A stretch of 64,000 bases of DNA, taken from NCBI GenBank assembly GCA_965203375.1, contig OZ241886.1:372001-436000 (forward strand), in the 5' to 3' direction. Shown here piece by piece: positions 36,004 to 44,466 of the stretch; the first letter of the stretch is position 1; every line of letters starts with the position of its first letter. Both the position numbers and the translations under genes were made by a program. Origin of the DNA: CATQHS01 sp965203375. Its GTDB lineage: Bacteria; Actinomycetota; Acidimicrobiia; Acidimicrobiales; Aldehydirespiratoraceae. The notes below the pieces were generated by a model. It was not told the origin of the DNA. It was given only the letters and a program-made list of their open reading frames with translations, and ran no database searches.

Positions 36004-37745
36004 GCCGTGCTCGGGCGCCCGGCCGCGGAACTCCCGCCCCCGGAGGCGCCCAGTTCGTCGGGGTCGATGCCGTAGGCCGACCGGATGTGGCCGGGGGTGG
36101 CGTAGCCGAGGCGTAGGTCCCGGGCCAGCGCGGCCCGGTCCCGCTCGGCCGGGTTCCCGTAACCGCCGCCCCCGGGGCTGAAGATGCGGATCCGCCCTCC
36201 CCGGCCCAGATCGACGCCGGTGATCTTGGAGGCCAGCGGCGGGTCCACCGGGCCGCCGACGGCGTCGAAGGCCACCCGGTTGCAGGCGGCCGGCCCGCCG
36301 CCGGCCACGCCCTGGGGGGCGAAGCGGCCCCGGTCGGCGAAGGCGAAGGCCTCGGCCGAGTCGGCCAGCAGCTCGATCCCGTACTCGGCGCCCAGCCCGC
36401 CCCGGAACCGGCCCGGCCCCCCCGAGTCGGGCCTCAGGGCCCACTTGGTGTAGCGAACCGGGTAGGCGGCCTCGAGGATCTCCACCGGGGGGATGGTGGC
36501 GGTGGACAGGGGGGCGTTGCCGTGGTTGAGCCCGTCGCTCACCGGGCTGCCCCCCAGCCCGCCCCCGTAGAAGGTGAACATCACCCACCGCTCGCCGTCG
36601 GGGCGCCGCCCGGCCACCGAAAGGGCGTTGATGGTGCCGTAGGAGCAGCCGTTGGACCGCTCGGGCGCGGCCTCGGCCACCGTCCGGAAGATCACGTCCA
36701 TGATCCGCAGGATGGTCTCGGTGTACCCGCCGACCGGACGGGGCCAGGCCGCGTCGAGCAGCGAGCCGGGCGGGAGGACGACCTTGACGGGCTCAAGGCA
36801 GCCCGAGTTGGCGGGCACGTCGGCGAAGAGGTGCTTGAGGGCCACGTAGCAGGCGGCCCGGGCGGTGACCGCCGAGATATTCACCGGACCGGCCACCGCC
36901 GGCGAGGTGCCGGAGAAGTCCAGGGTCATGTCCTCGCCCCGGACCCGCAGCTCCAGTCGGATCGGTATGGGCTCGTCGTCGGTGCCGTCGTTGTCCAGGA
37001 AGTCCTCGGCTGCGTAGGTCCCGTCGGGCAGCGAGGCGATGCCGGCCCGCATCAGCCGGGCCGCCCGGTCGGTCAGCTCGGCGAAGGCGGCGGCCACCGT
37101 GTCCGCCCCGTACTCGCCGATCACCTCCCCCAGCCGCCGCCGGCCCAGGTCCAGGGCGTTGAGCTGGGCGTTGAGGTCGCCGTAGGCGTCGGCGGGCACC
37201 CGGCCGATGCTGCGGATCAGGTCCACCACGTCGGCCCGCAGCTCGCCCCGGTCGCGCAGCTTCATGGGCGGGACCAGCACGCCCTCCTGGGGGCTCTCGG
37301 TGGCCGAGGGGTTGTAGTTGCCGGGGACGGCGCCCCCCACGTCGGTGTAGTGCCCCACCGACGCCAGCCAGCAGAACAGCCCGCCCTCGCAGAAGTAGGG
37401 CTCCACCAGCTTCATGTCGTTGAGGTGGGTGCCGCCCCGATAGGGGTCGTTGAAGATCCACATGTCGCCGGGGGCCGGCCCCCCGGAGGCGGCGGCCGCA
37501 TCGATGGCCAAGGCCGCCGCCCCGGCCAGGGCCCCGGCGAAGACGGGCAGGCCGGAGGCGCCCTGCACCAGGGTGGCCCCGGTGACCGGGTGGTGGATGC
37601 CGTGGGAGGCGTCGTGGGCCTCGGCGATGATCGGGTTGAAAGCCGACCGGAACAGGGTGGCGTCCATCTCGTCCACCAACTGCTCGAACCGCCCCTGCAG
37701 CACGGCCAGGGTCACCGGGTCCAACCCGCCCCGAGCCGCGCTCAT
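36000..37745 (-). CDS. Hydantoinase/oxoprolinase subunit B (HyuB-like)
   Basis: A 581-residue HyuB-type subunit. Typical blocks are DPVTLAVLQGRFEQLVDEM at the start, RSAFNPIIAEAHDASHGI, GDMWIFNDPYRGGTHLNDM, LVEPYFCEGGLFCWLASVGH, the NSGCLEPVKVVLPPGSLLDA segment and SPGGGGYGNPAERD at the end. Together with HyuA it should cleave a cyclic amide or imide in an ATP-dependent reaction. ATG at 37745 overlaps the MmgE/PrpD stop by 4 bp, so the operon is tightly coupled. The ring substrate is not predictable from sequence. Confidence 0.95.
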   Translation of the reverse strand: MSAARGGLDPVTLAVLQGRFEQLVDEMDATLFRSAFNPIIAEAHDASHGIHHPVTGATLVQGASGLPVFAGALAGAAALAIDAAAASGGPAPGDMWIFNDPYRGGTHLNDMKLVEPYFCEGGLFCWLASVGHYTDVGGAVPGNYNPSATESPQEGVLVPPMKLRDRGELRADVVDLIRSIGRVPADAYGDLNAQLNALDLGRRRLGEVIGEYGADTVAAAFAELTDRAARLMRAGIASLPDGTYAAEDFLDNDGTDDEPIPIRLELRVRGEDMTLDFSGTSPAVAGPVNISAVTARAACYVALKHLFADVPANSGCLEPVKVVLPPGSLLDAAWPRPVGGYTETILRIMDVIFRTVAEAAPERSNGCSYGTINALSVAGRRPDGERWVMFTFYGGGLGGSPVSDGLNHGNAPLSTATIPPVEILEAAYPVRYTKWALRPDSGGPGRFRGGLGAEYGIELLADSAEAFAFADRGRFAPQGVAGGGPAACNRVAFDAVGGPVDPPLASKITGVDLGRGGRIRIFSPGGGGYGNPAERDRAALARDLRLGYATPGHIRSAYGIDPDELGASGGGSSAAGRPSTA

Positions 37746-39268
37746 GTCTGCTCGGCCCCCGGACCGCCGCAACCTCCCCCGACGACGGGCGGCGGTGGCG
37801 GCTGAGCGTCGGCGCCCGGCCCGCCCCCGACCGAAGGCGCCGCCGGGGCGCACATCTGCGGGTCGCCGGCCGAGCGCAGCAGGGCCATCAGGGCGGCCAG
37901 CTCGTTGGCGCCGGCCGCGCCCAGGGCGGCGATCCGCTCGGCCAGCTCGTCGCGGCGGGCGGGAGCGAGGAGCCCGTCGGTGTTGTCGGCGAACTTGGCG
38001 GCCAGGTCAGTCCCCGTCATCGGCAGATCCGGCCCGCCCCGGTTGACCCGGCGCTCCTCGGCCAGCCGAGAGCCGTCGGCGGTCACCACGGTGAGCACCG
38101 CCGGGAACTGATAGGGGTAGATCTCGAGCAGGGCCGGGTCGCCGACCACCTCGATCCGGGCCATCAGCTCCCGCCGCCGCGGCTCGCAGGCCGCCTCGTC
38201 GGTGAAGTCGCCGAGGCCCACCCCCAGCCCTCCGCCGCCGCACAGGGCGGCCGCCACCGCGTAGGGGCCGCTGAACTGGGCCTCGTATCCGGTGCGTGGG
38301 CTCCGCTTGGCCTCTATCGGCTCCCCGATGGTGCGCACCGTGGGCGGGGCAACGGCCAGGGCGGCCGACGCAACCTCCTCGGGCCGCAGCCCCCGGTCCC
38401 GCAGGGCCAGGGCGGCGTCGATGCCGGCGTGGGTGAAATGGTTGGCCGGGTAGGGCTTGTAGGACACCTCCGCGGCGTGCCAGCGGTCGCCGAGCCCGTC
38501 GGTCACCGCCTCGATTCGGGCCTCGTCGCCCAACAAGGCCCGCAGCAGCCCGAATCGGCCCTCGGCCGCGGTGGGGGCGCCGGTCAGCCCCCGGCCGGCC
38601 AGGTTGGCGGCCACCACCCCGGTCCGGGCCGCCCACCCGCAGTGCAGCCGCTTGGCCGTGCCGCCGGTCCGGTTGGTCTCCAGTATCCCGCTGGCCATGG
38701 AGCAGGCCACGGCCATGGCCTCGGCCGCGCCGGCCGGGCCCGCGCCCCGCGCCCGGGCCGAGGCGGCCGCGCTGGCCACCGCCCCGCAGATCGAGGTGGC
38801 GTGCTGGCCCCGCTCGAAGAACACCGACTGGCGGGCGTCGGGGTCGAACCCGGCCATCCCCAGCCGGACGCACACCTCGATGCCCGCCGCCACCGCGGCC
38901 AGGGCCTCCCGGCCGCCGGCGCCGACGCTCTCGGCGGTGGCCAGCGCGGCGGGCGCCACCGAGGCGCTGGGGTGCAGGATCGACGGCAGGTGGGTGTCGT
39001 CGAAGTCCAGCGAGTGGGCCAGCACCCCGTTCACGAAGGCGGCCTCGGCCGCGGGCAGCCTCTCGGGCATCCCGACCGCGCTGGCCGCGGGCCGCCCCCC
39101 CTGGTCCATGACGAAGCCGGCCACCGCCCGGCTGGTGTCGAGTTCGGTAGCCCTCACCGCGATACCGGCGATGTCGAGGACTCGGTCCGGCATCGTGGCC
39201 AGCAGATCGGCGGGCATCGGCCCGGCCGCCATCCGCCCCAGCGCGCCCAGAACAGTCTCGGCCGTCAC
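37742..39268 (-). CDS. MmgE/PrpD family protein
   Basis: A 508-residue member of the MmgE/PrpD fold, whose known members dehydrate 2-methylcitrate or decarboxylate cis-aconitate. It shows DIAGIAVRATELDTS, GVLAHSLDFDDTHLPSILHP (family signature with the DD.H pair), AAGIEVCVRLGMAG, RTGVVAANLAGRGLTG and EVSYKPYPANHFTHAGIDA (KPYP-x-N/C-H motif). The last 45 residues are a proline/glycine-rich tail outside the fold. In operons with CoA-transferases and HyuAB such proteins probably act as dehydratases or isomerases of branched unsaturated dicarboxylates. Start ATG or GTG at 39268 gives the family's N-terminus. Confidence 0.92.
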   Translation of the reverse strand: MTAETVLGALGRMAAGPMPADLLATMPDRVLDIAGIAVRATELDTSRAVAGFVMDQGGRPAASAVGMPERLPAAEAAFVNGVLAHSLDFDDTHLPSILHPSASVAPAALATAESVGAGGREALAAVAAGIEVCVRLGMAGFDPDARQSVFFERGQHATSICGAVASAAASARARGAGPAGAAEAMAVACSMASGILETNRTGGTAKRLHCGWAARTGVVAANLAGRGLTGAPTAAEGRFGLLRALLGDEARIEAVTDGLGDRWHAAEVSYKPYPANHFTHAGIDAALALRDRGLRPEEVASAALAVAPPTVRTIGEPIEAKRSPRTGYEAQFSGPYAVAAALCGGGGLGVGLGDFTDEAACEPRRRELMARIEVVGDPALLEIYPYQFPAVLTVVTADGSRLAEERRVNRGGPDLPMTGTDLAAKFADNTDGLLAPARRDELAERIAALGAAGANELAALMALLRSAGDPQMCAPAAPSVGGGPGADAQPPPPPVVGGGCGGPGAEQT

Positions 39269-39286
39269 GGGCCGGGGCCGGGCGTC

Positions 39287-39384
39287 GCCAACCCGAGCCC
39301 GGTTGACGGTGCGCCGCCGGGTGCCAACCCGAGCCCGGTTAACGGCCCGGGGCCGTGGTCCGCCAACCCGAACCGGGTCACGGG
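39287..39384. repeat. Three direct repeats between the cyclase and MmgE/PrpD genes
   Basis: A 23-bp unit beginning GCCAACCCGAGCCCGGTT lies at 39287-39309 and 39323-39345, with a weaker copy at 39362-39384 that includes the cyclase stop codon (39378-39380). Confidence 0.8.
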
Positions 39385-40250
39385 TCGGGCGGGCCGTTGT
39401 CGGCGGCGACTATGGCCAAGGGGCGGGCCGGGGCGCCGGTGGCCCCGTGGACGTTGAGGTGGCCCAGAACGAACAGGAACTCGAAACACCCCGAGCGGCT
39501 CAGCTCCTCCAGCTCCAGCGCCTCGACGATGTTGACCCCGGCCTCCACCAGCAGCACCCGGTGGGCGGGCAGCAGAGCATGGCCCGCGCCGGGGGGGATG
39601 GCCTCGAAGGCCACGGTGTCGGACCCGGCCAGCCGGGCCCCCCGGTCGGCCAGCCACCGGGCCCCCTCCTCGCCCACGCCGGGCACCCCGCTGTCGCGGC
39701 CCAGGTAGCGGTCCGGGTTGTCGGCCCAGCGGCCCCACCCGGTGCGGATCAGCACCGCGTCGCCCGGCCCGACCGGGGTGCCCTGGGCCTCGGCCGCCGC
39801 CTCCAAGTCGCCGACGCTGATCTCATAGCCGCCGGGGCAGCAGTCGAGCCCCAAGTGGGCGGCCGCGTCGAGGAGCACGCCCCGGCCCGCGAACGGGGGC
39901 AGCCGATGGACGCCGAGCGACTCGAAGACCCCCCCGGACTGGGCCTCGAAGGCGTCGGCGCCGCCGTGGAGCCGGCCCTCGTGGCTCACATGGGCCAGCG
40001 CGTCCACATGGGTGCCGACGTGGCAGCCGAGGCTGATCAGGTCGGCGGCGGCCGAGCCCCCGTCGGCCCGGACCCGGTCGCCGTGGCGGCGGTCCAGGCA
40101 GTGGCGGAAGGCCGGATGGTTGGGCGACTGGGCCATGCCGTTGCGCAGGGGCCGACCCAGGTCGAACACCCGGGCCCCGGCCACCAGGTCCAACAAGCGC
40201 CGCTGCGCCGAATTCACGGTGCCGGCCCCCGGTCCGGCCGCCGAGTTCAC
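39378..40250 (-). CDS. Cyclase family protein (kynurenine formamidase-like amidohydrolase)
   Basis: A 290-residue metal-dependent hydrolase. The signature LGCHVGTHVDALAHVSHEG holds the H-x-G-T-H-x-D metal site, followed by VLIRTGWGRWAD and the late RVLLVEAGVNIVEALELEEL. Family members hydrolyse N-formylkynurenine, isatin or related cyclic amides. The first 14 residues (from GTG at 40250) belong to a tandemly duplicated start region; an internal GTG at 40217 begins a second possible start (VNSAQRR). It lies between the CoA-transferase and MmgE/PrpD genes, within the same operon. Confidence 0.9.
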   Translation of the reverse strand: MNSAAGPGAGTVNSAQRRLLDLVAGARVFDLGRPLRNGMAQSPNHPAFRHCLDRRHGDRVRADGGSAAADLISLGCHVGTHVDALAHVSHEGRLHGGADAFEAQSGGVFESLGVHRLPPFAGRGVLLDAAAHLGLDCCPGGYEISVGDLEAAAEAQGTPVGPGDAVLIRTGWGRWADNPDRYLGRDSGVPGVGEEGARWLADRGARLAGSDTVAFEAIPPGAGHALLPAHRVLLVEAGVNIVEALELEELSRSGCFEFLFVLGHLNVHGATGAPARPLAIVAADNGPPDP

Positions 40251-40317
40251 TCGCCGGCCCTCCCCCCGGCGGCCGCCGAGTTCACGCGCCGGCCCCCGGT
40301 CCGGCCGCCGAACTCAT
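40207..40317 (-). repeat. Four-fold duplicated start region with two micro-ORFs before the cyclase gene
   Basis: On the minus strand a start-like block (ATG/GTG-A-x-TTCGGC or CTCGGC) occurs at 40317, 40285, 40250 and 40217, spaced 32-35 bp. The first two open 11- and 12-codon frames whose TGA overlaps the next GTG (GTGA); the third is the cyclase start. The first ATG lies just past the CoA-transferase stop. Confidence 0.8.
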
Positions 40318-41624
40318 GCCAGCACCCGCCGGTCTCGCAGTTCGGCTGCCACCTCGGGGGCGATGCCCAGCTCGTCGAGCACCTCGTCGGTGTCGGCCCC
40401 AAGCTGCCGGCCGGTGTGGCGGATCGCCCCCGGCGTCTCCGACAGCCGGAAGGCCACGTTGGGCATGCGCAGCGGGCCGAGGTCCTCGTCGAGCACGGCC
40501 ACCACCGCCTCCCGGTGGACCACCTGGGGGTCGGCCACGTAGCCTGCCGCGTCGTAGACGGGGGCGACGGCCACCTCGGCCGCCTCGAAGGCGGCCATCA
40601 CCTCGGCCAGGGGGCGTTCGCCGATCCAGGCGGCCATGGCCGCGTCGATCTCGTCGCCGTGGGCGGCCCGCCCGGCCCCGGTGGCGAACCACGGCTCGTC
40701 CGCCATGTCGGGCCGCCCGACCAGCCTCAGGGCCCGCTCGGCCACCGGCTCGGCGCTGGCCGACACCGCCACCCAGGACCCCTCCGCCGTCCGGTAGGCG
40801 TTGCGGGGGGCGTTGTTGGCCGAGCGGTTGCCCATCCGGCGGTACACCTCGCCGAACTGGTCGTACACCATCACGGGCGGCCCGAGGGCGGTGGCCATCG
40901 GCTCGAGGATGCTGAGGTCGATCACCTGCCCGCCGCCGCCCGCGTCGCGGTGCCGCAGGGCCATCAGCACGGCCGCGGCCGCCGCGAACCCGGCGATGCT
41001 GTCGGCCAGTCCCAGCGGCGGGAGCACCGGGGGGCCGCCGGGCTCGCCGGTCATGGCCGCGAATCCGCTCATGGCCTCCACCAGGGTGCCGAAGGCGGGC
41101 CGGGAGGCGTAGGGGCCGTCCTGGCCGAACCCGGTCACCCGGCACAGCACCAAGCCGGGGTTGGCCTCCCGCAGCCGGTCCCAGCCCAGCCCCCACCGCT
41201 CCAGGGTGCCGGGCCGGAAGTTCTCGACCACCACGTCGGCGGTGGCGACCATCTCGACGAAGACCGCCGCCGCGGCCGGATCGCCGAGGTTGAGGCCGAC
41301 GCAGCGCTTGTTGCGGCCCACCATCTTCCACCACAGCCCGTGGCCGTCCTTCTGGCGGCCGTGGCCCCGCAGGCTGTCGCCCCTGATCGGGTGCTCGATC
41401 TTGATCACGTCGGCCCCGTAGTCGGCCAGCATCTGGCAGGCGAGCGGGCCGGCCAGCATGGTGGAGCAGTCCAAGACCCGCAGGTCGGCCAGGGGCCCGG
41501 AGCGGACCGGCGCCTCCCGGGGATGCTGTTCTTCCCCGGCCGTCCGGCCCTCCGGGGGTCGCTGCTCTTCCTCAGCCGCCCGACCTTCCCGACCGGCCGA
41601 GGGGCCGGAGCGGACCGAGGTCAC
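40314..41624 (-). CDS. CaiB/BaiF family III CoA-transferase
   Basis: A 436-residue frame from the GTG at 41624; the fold starts at LADLRVLDCSTMLAGPLACQ near residue 38. Next come ADYGADVIKIEHPIRGDSLR, GRNKRCVGLNL, DVVVENFRPGTLERWGLGW and the catalytic aspartate in LGLADSIAGFAAA. C-terminal GIAPEVAAELRDRRVL is typical. It would move CoA from an acyl-CoA onto a carboxylic acid, possibly to make the substrate for a CitE-like lyase. The 37 residues before the fold contain a duplicated segment (RAAEEEQRPPEGR / RTAGEEQHPREAP), another start-region duplication, this time in frame. First gene of the operon, divergent from the IclR regulator. Confidence 0.93.
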   Translation of the reverse strand: MTSVRSGPSAGREGRAAEEEQRPPEGRTAGEEQHPREAPVRSGPLADLRVLDCSTMLAGPLACQMLADYGADVIKIEHPIRGDSLRGHGRQKDGHGLWWKMVGRNKRCVGLNLGDPAAAAVFVEMVATADVVVENFRPGTLERWGLGWDRLREANPGLVLCRVTGFGQDGPYASRPAFGTLVEAMSGFAAMTGEPGGPPVLPPLGLADSIAGFAAAAAVLMALRHRDAGGGGQVIDLSILEPMATALGPPVMVYDQFGEVYRRMGNRSANNAPRNAYRTAEGSWVAVSASAEPVAERALRLVGRPDMADEPWFATGAGRAAHGDEIDAAMAAWIGERPLAEVMAAFEAAEVAVAPVYDAAGYVADPQVVHREAVVAVLDEDLGPLRMPNVAFRLSETPGAIRHTGRQLGADTDEVLDELGIAPEVAAELRDRRVLA

Positions 41625-41694
41625 AGGGGCCTCCGAGGGCTCGGGTTCACGGGCCGGAGTGTAGGGGCCGGGCCGGGGCCGATTTGTAAACGCT

Positions 41695-41711
41695 GTTTCG
41701 TTGAGCGGAAC
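41695..41711. promoter_or_regulatory. Near-palindrome, candidate IclR operator
   Basis: GTTTCGTTGAGCGGAAC matches 15 of 17 bases of the perfect palindrome at 7002-7018. It lies between the divergent CoA-transferase (start 41624) and iclR-type (start 41766) genes, where an autoregulating IclR protein would bind. Confidence 0.7.
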
Positions 41712-41765
41712 AGAGGCCGGAACTCCTACAATCGCAGCCGGACGATCCTCGGCGGAGGTGCGGAG

Positions 41766-42554
41766 TTGAGCACGCGGGCAGAGGGCGCGCCGGCCGGGCG
41801 GGGCGTCGCCTCGGTGGAGCGGGCCAGCGACGTCTTGTTCTGCTTCGCCGCCGACAGCCCCCGGGGGGTGACCGAGATCGCCTCCGAGCTGGGCATCTCC
41901 AAGGCCGTTGTCCACCGCATCCTCACCTCGCTGGTGCAGCGCGACCTGGTGGCGCTGGACCCCGCCACCCGGCTCTACTCTCTGGGGCCGGCGGTGCTGG
42001 AGCTGGCCGCCGCCTACCGCTCCCAGCTCGACGTCCGGGCCTTGGCGCTGGACACCATGCGGGACCTGGTCCAGACCACCGACGAGACCTCGACGCTGTC
42101 CATCCTGCACAACGGCCGCCGGGTCTACGTCGACCAGGTCACCCCCGGCCGCGAGGTCAAGATGACGGTGGAGATCGGCTCGTCGTTCCCGCTCCACGCG
42201 GGCGCCTCGTCCAAGGCTTTCCTGGCCTGGCTGCCCCCCGACGAGCGCCGCCGCCACACCGAGCCGCCGCTGGCGCCGCTCACCGAGGCCACCATCGTCA
42301 GCCCGTCCGAACTGCGCCGCGAGCTGGACCAGATCCGCGAGCAGGGGTTCGCCGTCTCGCTGGGGGAGCGCCAGCCCGGCGCGGGCTCGGTGGCCGCCCC
42401 GGTGCTGGACGAGCTGCTTCGGCCGGTGGCGGTGGTGAGCGTGTGCGGCCCGCTCCAGCGGTTCAAACCCGAGCTGGCGGCCGTGGCCGCCGAGCTGGTC
42501 GGCGCCACCAGGGCGCTGTCGCGCAAGCTGGGCGCCCCGCCGGACCAAAATTGA
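41766..42554 (+). CDS. IclR-family transcriptional regulator
   Basis: A 262-residue regulator. The winged helix covers about residues 14-75 (ERASDVLFCFA, GVTEIASELGISKAVVHRIL, TRLYSLGPAVLEL); the effector domain follows with TLSILHNGRRVYVDQV, IGSSFPLHAGASSKAFLAWL and QGFAVSLGERQPGAGSVAAP. The TTG at 41766 with GGAGG upstream is the best start. IclR proteins bind short palindromes and sense small carboxylates or aromatics. It is expected to control the divergent CoA-transferase-hyu operon, its downstream nitrilase, and, from the shared palindrome, perhaps the divergent operons at 7.0 kb. Confidence 0.93.
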   Translation: MSTRAEGAPAGRGVASVERASDVLFCFAADSPRGVTEIASELGISKAVVHRILTSLVQRDLVALDPATRLYSLGPAVLELAAAYRSQLDVRALALDTMRDLVQTTDETSTLSILHNGRRVYVDQVTPGREVKMTVEIGSSFPLHAGASSKAFLAWLPPDERRRHTEPPLAPLTEATIVSPSELRRELDQIREQGFAVSLGERQPGAGSVAAPVLDELLRPVAVVSVCGPLQRFKPELAAVAAELVGATRALSRKLGAPPDQN

Positions 42555-44293
42555 CCAATGTGATCGTTGCCGCGGTCCAGTTCGCCACGTCCGGCGACGT
42601 GGAGGAGAACCTGGCCGTCTGCCTGGAGATGATCGACGAGGCCGCCGACGTCGGCGCCGAGCTCATCGTCCTGCCCGAGCTCTGCAACCACCTCTCCGTC
42701 TACGACGACGCCGACCACTGCCGCCGGGTGGCGGTCGCCCTCGACGGGGGGTTCGTGGCCGCCTGCGCCCGGCGGGCCCGGGCCCGGGCCGCCCATGTCG
42801 TGCTCACCGTCACCGTCCCGCGGCCCGGCGCGGTGACCATCACCAACCTGCTCCTCGACCCCGCCGGCCGGGTGGCGGCCCAGGCCGACAAGCAGACCCT
42901 GATGGGCAACGAGCGGGCCTTTCTGCGGCCGGGGCCCCATGTCGCGCCGGTGGCCGAAACGCCGTGGGGGACCGTCGGCATGTACTCATGCATGGACGGC
43001 GTGACCTGCGAGGTGCCCCGGGCCCTGGCCGTACAGGGGGCGGTGCTGCTGACCAACAGCCTCAACTCGTTCGCCCTCGACGAGGCCGCTCTGCATGTGC
43101 CGGTGCGGGCGGTAGAGAACCAGGCGTTCGTGGTGGCCGCCAACAAGGTGGGGCCGCTGGTGCCCGCGGAGAGGATCGACGATTTCGCCGCCGCCCTGGG
43201 CGTCGGCGCCGCCGCTCTGCACGGGGCGGGCGAGAGCCAGATCGTGGCCCCCGACGGCACGGTGGTGGCCAAGGCCCCCCGCTCGGGCCGCGCCGTGGTG
43301 AGCGCGGCCATCGACTTGGCCGACGTGGCCAGGGTCCGGGCCGCCCGCCCGATGCCGACCCGCCGCCCCGAGTTCTACGCCGCCTTGGCCGAGCCGGGCG
43401 CCGAGGCCCCGCCCCCCGCCACAGCCGAGGCCCTAACCGTCGCCGCCGTCACCGGCCCCGCCGGAGCAGCCGAAGCGTTGGCGACGGCGGACGCTCCGGC
43501 GGGGGCGACCGAGCCGGGTGTCGGCCACATCGGACCTGCCCGCCTCGATCGGTCGGCGTCTGGGCCGGGTGTCGGCGGCCTCGGCCCCGGTCGGCCGACG
43601 GCGGACGCTCCGGCAGGGTTGTCCGAGCAAGGGGATCCGCCGCCCGAGCCCCTGCCCCGACTGGTGGTGATGCCCGAGCTGACCGAGCCGCCCGCTCGCA
43701 TCCCCGAGGGGGTGACGGTCGTCTTCACCCGCCGCGACGGCGACCGCCACATCGGGGTGGCGGCCAATGCCTCGGGGATCGTTTTGGAGCAGCCCCAGCT
43801 CCACGAGACGCCGAGACTGGGATGGGCCCGACCCGGCGGCGACCGGCTCCTAACTGCCGATCTGCCCTGGGGCCGGATGGCGGTGGTGGTGGGCGACGAC
43901 ATCCGCCTGCCCGAGGTGACCCGGCTGGCCGCGGTGCGTGGGGCGGCGGTGGTGGCGGTGTGCCATCAGCCGGCCAGCGACGCCGACGTGGATCTGGCCC
44001 TGGCCGAGCGGTCGGCCGAGAACCGGGTCTGCGTGGTGGCCGCCGCGCCGGCCGGTCCGGTGGCGGGTTGCGCCCTGATCGACCCGCCCGCCGACTCCCT
44101 GTGGTCCCCGTCCCGCGCCCAGCCCTTCGACGGCGCCATCAACCTGCCGGACCTCCAGCGGATCGAGCCGGGCCGGGACTGCCTGATCGGGGTCGTCCAT
44201 CCCGCTCGGGCCCGCAACCGGGAGATCTCGCGCCAGACCAACCTGGTGGACGGACGCTCCCTGGCCGCGGCCGCCCTCCTAACCGAGCCCTGA
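42551..44293 (+). CDS. Tandem nitrilase-superfamily amidohydrolase
   Basis: A 580-residue protein starting at TTG 42551 (overlapping the regulator's stop) or GTG 42560. The first nitrilase domain is complete, with the catalytic triad E43 (VLPELCNHL), K114 (QADKQTLMGNE) and C147 (YSCMDGVT). After a 110-residue alanine/glycine-rich linker with internal repeats (ATADAPAG, PTADAPAG, GPGVGGLGP), a second copy of the fold follows (VVMPELTEPP, RHIGVAANASGI, LPWGRMAVVVGDD, AERSAENRVCVVAA), in which the cysteine position is an aspartate. The first domain should hydrolyse an amide, carbamoyl or nitrile group; the second looks catalytically dead and may regulate or dimerise. Context is the same IclR-linked catabolic locus. 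Confidence 0.88.
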   Translation: MTNVIVAAVQFATSGDVEENLAVCLEMIDEAADVGAELIVLPELCNHLSVYDDADHCRRVAVALDGGFVAACARRARARAAHVVLTVTVPRPGAVTITNLLLDPAGRVAAQADKQTLMGNERAFLRPGPHVAPVAETPWGTVGMYSCMDGVTCEVPRALAVQGAVLLTNSLNSFALDEAALHVPVRAVENQAFVVAANKVGPLVPAERIDDFAAALGVGAAALHGAGESQIVAPDGTVVAKAPRSGRAVVSAAIDLADVARVRAARPMPTRRPEFYAALAEPGAEAPPPATAEALTVAAVTGPAGAAEALATADAPAGATEPGVGHIGPARLDRSASGPGVGGLGPGRPTADAPAGLSEQGDPPPEPLPRLVVMPELTEPPARIPEGVTVVFTRRDGDRHIGVAANASGIVLEQPQLHETPRLGWARPGGDRLLTADLPWGRMAVVVGDDIRLPEVTRLAAVRGAAVVAVCHQPASDADVDLALAERSAENRVCVVAAAPAGPVAGCALIDPPADSLWSPSRAQPFDGAINLPDLQRIEPGRDCLIGVVHPARARNREISRQTNLVDGRSLAAAALLTEP

Positions 44294-44312
44294 CCGCCCC
44301 GCCCCGGCCCCC

Positions 44313-44466
44313 GCCCTCAGCCGAATCACCGTCTGGAAACCCGTCTTGGCCGAAGCCGCCTAACACCCGGCCCCCGGCCCCGCCGTCGAGACGAACCCCG
44401 CCCGAAACCCGTCTAGCCAAAGGCCGCCCGAATGCCCGGCCCGGGCCTTGCCGTCAGCCGAACGGG
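44313..44466. repeat. Three 68-69 bp degenerate repeats over the prepilin peptidase stop
   Basis: Equivalent points occur at 44317, 44386 and 44454 (TCAGCCGAA or TCGAGACGAA), with GAAACCCGTCT at 44336 and 44404. The last copy contains the stop codon of the minus-strand gene ending at 44454. Confidence 0.7.
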
